Source: Acetobacteraceae bacterium (GTDB lineage Bacteria; Pseudomonadota; Alphaproteobacteria; Acetobacterales; Acetobacteraceae). Taken from it: DNA of 64,000 bases. Each line of letters starts with the position of its first letter. Positions within the stretch are counted from its first letter, which is position 1. Shown here piece after piece: positions 57,691 through 64,000 of the stretch. The translations under genes and the position numbers were made by a program. The stretch is from positions 1 to 64,000 of the forward strand of contig CANGNF010000001.1 in the NCBI GenBank assembly GCA_947455205.1, written 5' to 3'. Under the pieces are notes generated by a model. The model was given only the letters and a program-made list of their open reading frames with translations, did not search any database and was not told the origin of the DNA.

Positions 57691-58872
57691 CTACGCTCCG
57701 CGCAATCCCTCGGCGACAGCCCGCACCAGGTCGTGCGGGTTGTCGTGCAGGGCGGCGACGCCCACCGCGGCCAGGTCGGCGCGGGCCTGGTCCAGCGAAT
57801 AGCCGCGCAGCGCCGCATGGCCGGCGGCGATGCCGACGAAGAGCGGCTTCGGCGGCGGCGAGCGGCGGATGGCGTCGGCCAGCGCGTCCACCCGCGCCTT
57901 CAGCGGGCGGCTGGCGAGGGTGGTGTAGAACATCACGCCCTTCACCTCGGGCCGGCGGGCGATTTCGTAGGCGGCGTCCAGCCGTTCGGCGGTGCTGTCC
58001 ATCGGGCCGCCCTGGACGTTGTCCATGAAGCAGGCGGCGGGGCAGCCGACATCGGCCAGCAGGTCCAGCATCAGCATGCCCAGGCCGGCGCCGGCCGTCA
58101 CCATGGCCACCGTGCCACCGGGCAGTTCCACCAGCTGGAAGCCCTGGTCGCGGGCGCGCCTTTCCAGCGGTGTCAGCGCGGCATCCTCCAGCGCGGTGGA
58201 CAGCGCCGGAGCGTCGTGGCGGAAGGCGGCACTGTCGTCGCGGATCAGCTTGGCGTCGCAGGCCATCAGGCGGCCCTTGTCCAGCACCGCCAGCGGGTTG
58301 ATCTCCAGCAGGTCCAGGTCCTCGGCCACCATCACGCGGGCCAGACGCAGCGCCAGGCGGGCCAGCGGCGCAGCCAGGGCGGGCGGAAAGGCGGGGGCCA
58401 GCACGGCGTGGATCGCTTCCAGCGCACCGGCGGCGTCCGGCACCACGGGGCAGCGCAGCAGGCCGGGGGTGGTCTCGATATCGACGCCGCCCTCGGGGTG
58501 GACCAGCAGCTCCAGCGCCTGGGTGGTGCCGTCCACGCGCAGCGCGAGATAGAGCTCGCGTTGGATGCTGACGGCCTGCTCCAGCAGCAGCGGCGCCTCG
58601 GGGTCGCCCAGCAGCGCGCGAATCGCCTCAGCGGCGGCGGGGGCCTCGCCGGCGGCGACCAGGCGCACCAGGCCGCGCTTGCCACGGCCACCTTCCAGCA
58701 CCTGGGCCTTCAGCACGCCGCCGGCCGCGATGGCCGGAGCGCCGAAGGGCGCGGAGGGCTGAATCGCCGCCGAAAAGTCTTGCGGTGTGGCCTGGCCCAG
58801 CAGCCGGCCCTCGGGCACGGGAATGCCGTGGCGGCGCAGCAGCGTCTTGCCATCATGCTCGGTCAGTCGCAC
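57691..58872 (-). CDS. SucC-like (beta) subunit of an acyl-CoA synthetase, ADP-forming type
   Basis: A 393-residue ATP-grasp protein of the succinyl-CoA synthetase beta family. It has the N-terminal HDGKTLLRRHGIPVPEG helix, nucleotide-binding LKAQVLEGGRGKRG (near residue 55), Mg-binding LLEINPLAV, and the C-terminal power-helix domain TAGAGLGMLMLDLL. The GTG at 58872 is chosen as start because GAGGGCGACC precedes it and the family N-terminus begins there. It differs from housekeeping SucC in many conserved places, so the acid is probably not succinate. Its start is only 10 bp from the divergent SucD-like start. Confidence 0.8.
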   Translation of the reverse strand: MRLTEHDGKTLLRRHGIPVPEGRLLGQATPQDFSAAIQPSAPFGAPAIAAGGVLKAQVLEGGRGKRGLVRLVAAGEAPAAAEAIRALLGDPEAPLLLEQAVSIQRELYLALRVDGTTQALELLVHPEGGVDIETTPGLLRCPVVPDAAGALEAIHAVLAPAFPPALAAPLARLALRLARVMVAEDLDLLEINPLAVLDKGRLMACDAKLIRDDSAAFRHDAPALSTALEDAALTPLERRARDQGFQLVELPGGTVAMVTAGAGLGMLMLDLLADVGCPAACFMDNVQGGPMDSTAERLDAAYEIARRPEVKGVMFYTTLASRPLKARVDALADAIRRSPPPKPLFVGIAAGHAALRGYSLDQARADLAAVGVAALHDNPHDLVRAVAEGLRGA

Positions 58873-58882
58873 GGTCGCCCTC

Positions 58883-59752
58883 GTGAAAAACGCACCATTC
58901 CTTAGCAGCTTCCCCCGCCGTGTCGTGGTGTTCAACCCGGCCGGACGCTACGCCGCCGCGCAGGTGGCCTCGATGCAGGAGGCCGGCACCCAGGTGGTGG
59001 CCGGCGTGCAACTGGGCCGGGGCGGCGAGACGCTGGCCGGCTTCCCGCTGCTGGACAGCCTGGACGCGCTGGCGGAAGCGCCGGACGCGGCCGTCATCTA
59101 CACCCCGCCGGAGGGTGTGCTGGACGCGGTCCGGGCCTGCTGCGCGCGGGGCGTGCAGACCATTGTGGTGGCGGCCGAATACGTGCCGGTGCACGACGCC
59201 ATGGCCTGCGCCCGTGCGGCGCGGGAGGCCGGCTGCTGGCTGGTGGGGCCGAACACGCTGGGGCTTTGCGTGCCGGAGGAAGGGCTGCTGGGCAGCATCG
59301 CGCCCAGCTTCTGCATGCCCGGCCGCCTGGCGGTGATCTGCCGCAGTGGCACGCTGACCCTGGCGACGGCGCGGATGCTGACCATGGCCGGCATCGGCCA
59401 GCGGGCGGTCATGCATGTGGGCGGCGACACGGTCGCCGGGCGCAACCCGCATGAGTACCTGGCGGCGCTGGCGGCCGATGAGCGCACCGCGGCGGTGCTG
59501 TATTGCGGCGAGATCGGCGGCGACAAGGAATACGCGCTGGCCGAGGCGGTGCGCGGCTGCCCCAAGCCGGTGGTGGCCATGCTGGTCGGCCGCCATGCCC
59601 CGCGCGAAAAGCGCATGGGCCATGCCGGCGCCCTGGTGGGCGGAGAGCGCGAATCGGCAGCGGCGAAATTGGCCGCGCTGGCGGCCGCGGGTGCCCGCGT
59701 GGCACAAGACCCCGAGGGCGTTCTCGCCCAGCTGAAGGAACTTGGGTTGTGA
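58883..59752 (+). CDS. SucD-like (alpha) subunit of an acyl-CoA synthetase
   Basis: A 289-residue protein of the succinyl-CoA synthetase alpha family. The CoA-binding Rossmann domain is residues about 10-125, with GVQLGRGGETLAGFPLLDSL; the second domain has LAVICRSGTLT and the phosphohistidine in MGHAGALVGG (H about 253). The usual glycine-rich GxTGxxG loop at the N-terminus reads FNPAGRYAA, a change near the CoA site. The GTG start at 58883 is the only one that keeps the first beta strand, but its ribosome site is poor. It overlaps the lyase gene by GTGA. With the divergent SucC-like protein it should form a CoA ligase feeding that lyase. Confidence 0.8.
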   Translation: MKNAPFLSSFPRRVVVFNPAGRYAAAQVASMQEAGTQVVAGVQLGRGGETLAGFPLLDSLDALAEAPDAAVIYTPPEGVLDAVRACCARGVQTIVVAAEYVPVHDAMACARAAREAGCWLVGPNTLGLCVPEEGLLGSIAPSFCMPGRLAVICRSGTLTLATARMLTMAGIGQRAVMHVGGDTVAGRNPHEYLAALAADERTAAVLYCGEIGGDKEYALAEAVRGCPKPVVAMLVGRHAPREKRMGHAGALVGGERESAAAKLAALAAAGARVAQDPEGVLAQLKELGL

Positions 59753-60723
59753 GCGAAGAGATCCTCGACGACGCGGCGCAGCTGCAGGCCGACCTGGACA
59801 GCAACATGCACGCGGCCACGCCGCCGCTGGTGCTGTGCGAATGCTTCGCCCGCGACGGGCTGCAGCATGAGACGGTGCAGATTCCGGCCGAAGCGAAGAT
59901 CGCCATGATCAACCGCATCGCCGAGATCGGCTTCAAGCGGATCGAGATCACCAGCTTCTCGCACCCCAAGCATGTGCCGCAGTTTGCCGATGCCGAAGCC
60001 GTGCTGAAGGGCGTGACGCGCCACCCGGGCCTGCTGTTCAAGGCCACCTGCCCGAACCCGCAGGCGGTGAAGCGCGCGCTGGAAGCCCAGGCCGGCGGCT
60101 GGGGGCCGGAGGAGATCAGCCTGCTGGTTTCCGCCAGCGAGGGCCACACCAACAAGAACCTGCGCCGCACGCGGGACGAGCAATGGGCCAACGTGGCCGA
60201 GATGGCCTCCATGGCGCAGAGCGCCTTCGTCATGGTCGGCACCATCTCGGTCGCCTTCGACTGCCCGTTCGACGGCCCGACCGCGCCGGAACGCGTGCTG
60301 GCGGATGCCGAGCGCTTCGCCAGCCTGGGCGTCACGCGCATCGCCATCGGCGACACCATCGGTTCCGCCACGCCGCCGCGGGTGCGCGACCTGATCGGCT
60401 GGCTGAACGGCGCGCTGCCGGAGGCGACCTTCATCGCGCATTTCCACGACAGCCGCGGCACCGGGGTGGCGAATACGCTGGCGGCGATCGAGGCCGGGCT
60501 GACCCATGCGGATTGCGCGCTGGGCGGCACCGGCGGGCACCCCGCCAAGATCGCCTATGGCGAGGGCTTCACGGGTAATACCTGCACCGAGGACCTGGCC
60601 ACCGCGCTGACGGCGATGGGCTACGAGACCGGGCTGGACATGGCCAAGCTGCGCGCCGCCGGCGAGGAAGCCGAGCGGCTGCTGGGGCGGACGCTGCACA
60701 GCAAGACCGTGCGGCTGGTGTAG
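59749..60723 (+). CDS. DRE-TIM-barrel lyase, HMG-CoA lyase-like, with Cys to His change
   Basis: A 324-residue enzyme of the HMG-CoA lyase branch of DRE-TIM metallolyases. The metal and substrate residues are present: ARDGLQ (R35, D36), IEITSF, H231 and H233 in AHFHDSRG, and N277. But the catalytic Cys of HMG-CoA lyase (GGLGGCP) is replaced by His264 (GGTGGHP). It may cleave a related CoA ester with a different base. The GTG start overlaps the SucD-like stop, so its substrate is probably the CoA ester made by that ligase. The stop abuts the convergent Bug stop directly (TAGCTA). Confidence 0.82.
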   Translation: MSEEILDDAAQLQADLDSNMHAATPPLVLCECFARDGLQHETVQIPAEAKIAMINRIAEIGFKRIEITSFSHPKHVPQFADAEAVLKGVTRHPGLLFKATCPNPQAVKRALEAQAGGWGPEEISLLVSASEGHTNKNLRRTRDEQWANVAEMASMAQSAFVMVGTISVAFDCPFDGPTAPERVLADAERFASLGVTRIAIGDTIGSATPPRVRDLIGWLNGALPEATFIAHFHDSRGTGVANTLAAIEAGLTHADCALGGTGGHPAKIAYGEGFTGNTCTEDLATALTAMGYETGLDMAKLRAAGEEAERLLGRTLHSKTVRLV

Positions 60724-61686
60724 CTACTCCGGCTTGATGCCGGCGCGGCCCAGCACCTCGCGCCACAGCGGCGTTTCCACCCGCATGCGCTCGGCCAAGG
60801 GCGCCGGGCCGTCCAGCAGCATGGTGCCGCCGCCGGCGGCCACGCGCTCGGCCAGCGGGCCTTGGGTGCGGAGTGGCGCTATCTCGGCCAGCAGGCGCTG
60901 CACCACGGCGTCCGGCGTGGCGGCCGGGCCCAGCAGGCAGTAGTAGATCGGCAGGCTGTAGCCGCCGGGCAGCGTTTCGGCGAAGGCCTGGGTTTCCGGC
61001 AGCATGGCCAGGCGCTGGCCGCTGGTCACGCCCAGCAGGCGCATCCGGCCGTCGCGGATATGCGGCAGCAGCAGGCCGAGGTCGCCGATATAGACCTGGA
61101 TTTCCCCGGTATAGACCGCGTTCACCGCCTGGCCGGCGCCCCGATAGGGCACATGCAGCAGTTCCACGCCGGCCTTGCTCTCCAGCAGCAGCCAGGCCAG
61201 GTGGGTGATGCTGCCGACGCCCGACGAGCCGTAGCTGATGGTGCCCGGCGCCGCCTTGGCGCGGGCGATCATGTCCGGCAGCGAGCGCACCGGGCTGTCC
61301 GCCTTCACCACCAGGCACATCGGGTTGTCGGCGATCAGGGTGATCGGCTTCAGGTCGCGGAACAGGTCGAAGCCCGGGTTGGCCTGCAGCGCCGGGATGA
61401 TCGGCAGCCCGTTGGTGAAGAACAGGAAGCTGTGGCCGTCCGTGCTGTGGACCACGTCGCGCACGCCGATGCTGCCGGCGGCGCCGGGCTTGAGGTCAAC
61501 CGTCACCGGCTGGCCCAGGCGCTCCGCCAGGTGGGCGGCCATGAAGCGGGCGGGCGGCTCCACCGGGCCACCGGGGGCGAAGGGCACCACGAAGCGCAGC
61601 GGGCGCGACGGCCAGGCCGGGGCTTGCGCCACGGCGGGGGTGGCGGGGGTGGCGAGGGCGGAGAGCAGGAGGGCGCGGCGCTTCAT
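60724..61686 (-). CDS. Bug/TctC-family periplasmic solute-binding protein, third of a tandem trio
   Basis: A 320-residue Bug receptor with signal peptide MKRRALLLSALATPATPAVA. It has PFAPGGPVEPPARF, STDGHSFLFF and HVPYRGAGQAV, and it ends TPLWREVLGRAGI. In place of the common VVVENRPGAGG it has VTVDLKPGAAGS, a clear difference in the loop that contacts the ligand in known Bug structures. It lies four bases after the next gene upstream and its stop touches the stop of the lyase gene on the other strand. Confidence 0.88.
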   Translation of the reverse strand: MKRRALLLSALATPATPAVAQAPAWPSRPLRFVVPFAPGGPVEPPARFMAAHLAERLGQPVTVDLKPGAAGSIGVRDVVHSTDGHSFLFFTNGLPIIPALQANPGFDLFRDLKPITLIADNPMCLVVKADSPVRSLPDMIARAKAAPGTISYGSSGVGSITHLAWLLLESKAGVELLHVPYRGAGQAVNAVYTGEIQVYIGDLGLLLPHIRDGRMRLLGVTSGQRLAMLPETQAFAETLPGGYSLPIYYCLLGPAATPDAVVQRLLAEIAPLRTQGPLAERVAAGGGTMLLDGPAPLAERMRVETPLWREVLGRAGIKPE

Positions 61687-61690
61687 CGGT

Positions 61691-62638
61691 CTATTCTGCC
61701 TTGATGCCGGCCTGCTGCACCACCTGTCGCCACAACGGGACTTCGCGTTCCAGCCGGGCGTGCAGCACCTGCGGTTCGGTCAGCAGCAGCCTGGCGCCGT
61801 TGGCGGCCATGCGCTGGGCCAGCTCGCTGCCGTCGCGCAGCGGCGCCATCTCGGCCACCAGGCGGCGCGCGGCCTCCGGCGGGGTGGCGCGGCTGCCGCA
61901 CAGCGCGAACCAGATCGGCATCGAGGTGCCGGGGATGAACTCCTCCAGCGTCGGCGTCTGCGGCAGCACCGGGCTGCGGTCGGCGCCGGTCTGCGCCAGG
62001 GCCAGGGCGCGGCCTTCCCGCACATGCGGCAGCACGGTGCTGGCCTCGCCTATCATCAGGTCCAGGTCGCCGGCCAGGAAGCCGCCGATCATCTGCCCGG
62101 CGCCACGATAGGGCACATGCACCAGGCTGATGCCGGCGCGCAGCGCGAACAGCGCGCCGACCATGTGCGTGGTGGTGCCGGTGCCGCTGCTGCCATAGGT
62201 GACCTTGCCGGGATTGGCCTTGGCGAACTCGATCAACTGCGGCAGCGAACGGATGCGGCCGTTGACCGGCGCGCTGAACGCCATGGGCGATTCGGAGACT
62301 AGCGAGATCGGCGTCAGGTCGCGCAGCGGGTCGTAGCCGATATCCGGCTGCAACGCCGGCTGGATGGCGATGCTGCCGGTGCCGAACAGCAGGCTGTGGC
62401 CATCGGTCGCGGCCATGACGGCCTGCACGCCCACCGCGCCGCCGGCGCCGCTGCGGTTTTCCACCACCACAGGCTGGCCGAGGCGCGGTGCCAGGTATTC
62501 CGCCAGGAAGCGGGCGGGGATGTCCACCGGCCCGCCGGCGGCGAAGGGCACGACGAAGCGCACAGGGCGCGTCGGCCAGGCGGGTTGCGCCAGGGCGGGG
62601 GTGGCGAGGAGCGAGGTCAGCAGGGCGCGTCGGAGCAT
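61691..62638 (-). CDS. Bug/TctC-family periplasmic solute-binding protein, second of a tandem trio
   Basis: A 315-residue Bug receptor with signal peptide MLRRALLTSLLATPALA. It has GGPVDIPARFLAEYLAPRLG, VVVENRSGAGGAVG, TDGHSLLFG and HVPYRGAGQMIGG; it ends VPLWRQVVQQAGI. No Shine-Dalgarno is visible before the ATG (the upstream minus-strand bases are pyrimidine-rich), so translation may rely on coupling with the gene 33 bp upstream. It closely resembles its two neighbours and the isolated copy at 12412. Confidence 0.88.
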   Translation of the reverse strand: MLRRALLTSLLATPALAQPAWPTRPVRFVVPFAAGGPVDIPARFLAEYLAPRLGQPVVVENRSGAGGAVGVQAVMAATDGHSLLFGTGSIAIQPALQPDIGYDPLRDLTPISLVSESPMAFSAPVNGRIRSLPQLIEFAKANPGKVTYGSSGTGTTTHMVGALFALRAGISLVHVPYRGAGQMIGGFLAGDLDLMIGEASTVLPHVREGRALALAQTGADRSPVLPQTPTLEEFIPGTSMPIWFALCGSRATPPEAARRLVAEMAPLRDGSELAQRMAANGARLLLTEPQVLHARLEREVPLWRQVVQQAGIKAE

Positions 62639-62671
62639 GGGGAGGAGTGTGCGGGAGAAGCCGCGGCGGCG

Positions 62672-63643
62672 CTACTCCGCCTGGATGCCGGCCTGGCGCG
62701 CCACGTCCTTCCATTGCGGCACTTCCCGCGCCATGCGGGCGGCCAGCGGCGCCGGGCCGTCCAGCAGCACGTCCTGCGCCGCGGCGGTGGCGCGCTCGGC
62801 CAGGGTGCTGCCGCTGCGCAGCGGCGCGGCCTCGGCCATGATGCGCTGGACCGCCTCGGCCGGCATGCCACGCGGGCCGAACATGGCGTACCAGATGGTG
62901 ATGGCGTAGCCCGGCACCTGCTCGGCGGCGGCCGGCACCTCCGGCAGCACCGGGGTGCGCTGGGCCGAGGTCACGGCCAGGGCGCGCAGCCGGCCTTCGC
63001 GGATGTGCGGCGTGGCCTCGCCGGTGCCGGTGACCATCAGGTCGGTGTCGCCGGCATAGAGCGCATTCACCGCCTGGGCTGCGCCCCGGTAGGGGATGTG
63101 CAGCAACTCCACCCCCGCGCGCACGCCGAGCAGCGCGCCGGCCAGGTGGGTGGTGCTGCCGGCGCCGCTGCTGCCGTAGCTGAAGCGGCCGGGCTGCGCC
63201 TTCGCCTGCGCCAGCAACTCCGCTAGCGACCGCAACGGGCTGTCCGCCTTCACCAGCAGCACCATGGGCGCGTCCGTCACCAGGCTGATGGGGGTGAGGT
63301 CCAGCAGCGGGTCGAAGCCCGGCGCCTTCATCATGGCCGGCAGGATGGCGACGGCCGAGGTGGTGAACAGCATGGTGTGCGGGTCGTTCTGCTGCACCAC
63401 GTACTGGATGCCGACGGCGCCGCCGGCGCCTGGCCGCGGCTCCACGATGCAGGGCTGGCCGAGGCGCTGGGTCAGGCGCTCCGCGATGAAGCGGGCGGGG
63501 ATTTCCACCGGGCCGCCGGCCTGGAACGGCACGATGAAGCGCAGGGTGCGCGATGGCCACGGTGCTTGCGCCCGGGCAATGGCGGGCGCCGCCAGCGCGG
63601 CCAGCAGGGCGCGGCGGGGGAGACGGTTGACCTGCTCAACCAT
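62672..63643 (-). CDS. Bug/TctC-family periplasmic solute-binding protein, first of a tandem trio
   Basis: A 323-residue Bug receptor. The ATG at 63643 gives MVEQVNRLPRRALLAALAAPAIARA, a signal peptide with an arginine pair; longer frames upstream overlap the divergent gene. Motifs are PFQAGGPVEIPARF, VEPRPGAGGAVG, NDPHTMLF and HIPYRGAAQAV; it ends VPQWKDVARQAGI. It is divergent from the nitronate monooxygenase gene with 37 bp between starts, so the two probably share a promoter region. Confidence 0.88.
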   Translation of the reverse strand: MVEQVNRLPRRALLAALAAPAIARAQAPWPSRTLRFIVPFQAGGPVEIPARFIAERLTQRLGQPCIVEPRPGAGGAVGIQYVVQQNDPHTMLFTTSAVAILPAMMKAPGFDPLLDLTPISLVTDAPMVLLVKADSPLRSLAELLAQAKAQPGRFSYGSSGAGSTTHLAGALLGVRAGVELLHIPYRGAAQAVNALYAGDTDLMVTGTGEATPHIREGRLRALAVTSAQRTPVLPEVPAAAEQVPGYAITIWYAMFGPRGMPAEAVQRIMAEAAPLRSGSTLAERATAAAQDVLLDGPAPLAARMAREVPQWKDVARQAGIQAE

Positions 63644-63680
63644 CGCGCTAGCTTGCCGGCGAGTTGGCAAGGGGCCTGGC

Positions 63681-64000
63681 GTGACCGAGATGAGCATGGG
63701 GTTTCCTTCCCGATTGACCGCGTTGCTGGGCATTCGCCACCCGATCCTGCAGGCCGGGATGAGCTGGGCTTCCTCCTGCTGGGAGTTGCCGCTGGCGGTC
63801 AGCCGGGCCGGCGCCTTGGGGGTTATCGCCGCCGGGCCGATGTATCCCGAGAAGCTGCTGGAGGCGGTGCGGGCGGTCAAGGCCGGGACCGATGCGCCGT
63901 TCGGCGTGAACATCCCGCTGTACAACAAGCGCAGCGCCGAGTTCCTGGACATCTGTGCCGCCGAGCGCGTGCCGGTGATCGTGGCCAGCCAGGGCGGGCC
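63681..64000 (+). CDS. Nitronate monooxygenase family protein (partial, runs off the window)
   Basis: The first 106 codons of an FMN-dependent TIM-barrel enzyme of the nitronate monooxygenase (2-nitropropane dioxygenase) family. The N-terminus LTALLGIRHPILQAGMSW and SRAGALGVIAAG, PFGVNIPLY and VPVIVASQGG match the family well. Members oxidise alkyl nitronates such as propionate-3-nitronate, or act as NADH:quinone reductases. A GTG at 63681 with AAGGGG upstream is the chosen start; ATGs three and five codons later are alternatives. The 3' end is cut by the window edge. The trio of Bug genes lies divergently upstream. Confidence 0.8.
   Translation, partial: MTEMSMGFPSRLTALLGIRHPILQAGMSWASSCWELPLAVSRAGALGVIAAGPMYPEKLLEAVRAVKAGTDAPFGVNIPLYNKRSAEFLDICAAERVPVIVASQGG

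Noticed and set aside
1-64000. Many long open frames on the opposite strand or in other frames of real genes
   Set aside because: In DNA this GC-rich stops are rare in shadow frames. Their translations are Arg/Ala/Pro/Gly-rich low-complexity and show no family motifs, while the chosen frames do.

Overview
The window is high-GC, densely coded bacterial DNA with short intergenic gaps and many ATGA, TGATG or GTGA gene overlaps. The gene content suggests an alphaproteobacterium, most likely a Roseomonas-like member of the Acetobacteraceae; this is inferred from gene content and style, since no rRNA or other taxonomic marker is present. I count 62 protein genes. No tRNA, rRNA, insertion sequence, phage gene or CRISPR array was seen, and no gap between genes exceeds 300 bases.

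The theme is uptake and breakdown of organic acids and aromatic or CoA-linked compounds. Eleven genes encode periplasmic Bug/TctC solute-binding proteins, but no TctA or TctB membrane subunit is present. A complete TRAP transporter (28458-31439) and a branched-chain-amino-acid-type ABC transporter (51097-55668, with LivH and LivM fused) add further uptake capacity.

Layout. 14-3251: thiamine-diphosphate enzyme, family 8 glycosidase, small membrane protein. 3238-6316 (minus): aminotransferase, VOC protein, Bug protein. 6479-12346 (plus): Bug protein, amidohydrolase, FAS1-like dehydratase, family III CoA-transferase, HEAT-like protein. 12412-17005: Bug proteins, cytochrome c, TrmO, and an RraA-family gene flanked by four copies of an 11-bp repeat. 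17104-19776: second thiamine-diphosphate enzyme with a Bug protein. 19864-24526 (minus): M20 peptidase, then a glucarate-dehydratase-like enzyme, protocatechuate dioxygenase beta and alpha subunits and a MarR regulator, with a strong dyad operator candidate upstream. 24610-28444 (plus): two amidohydrolases, Rieske protein, ABM monooxygenase, Bug protein. 28458-32897 (minus): TRAP genes, with a 30-bp hairpin repeat array between dctP and dctQ, and a secreted hydrolase. 33076-35128: MFS exporter and beta-helix acyltransferase. 35182-39666 (minus): ATP-grasp ligase, Bug protein, an ECHDC3-like crotonase and an acyl-CoA ligase. 39897-44182 (minus): Bug protein, PrpD-like protein, and a thiolase-fold protein lacking its catalytic cysteines paired with a DUF35 protein. 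44255-46354: oxidoreductase-SelD fusion. 46503-56502 (plus): beta-oxidation trio, Liv transporter, methyltransferase. 56611-60723: alcohol dehydrogenase, divergent SucC/SucD-like CoA-ligase subunits, and a DRE-TIM lyase whose catalytic Cys is His. 60724-64000: three tandem Bug genes and the start of a nitronate monooxygenase.

The best candidates for something undescribed are the Cys-less thiolase plus DUF35 pair, the SucCD-like/DRE-TIM lyase trio, the glucarate-dehydratase-like/PcaHG/MarR operon, and the hairpin repeat array inside the TRAP operon. All functional assignments come from reading motifs by eye; no database search was run.
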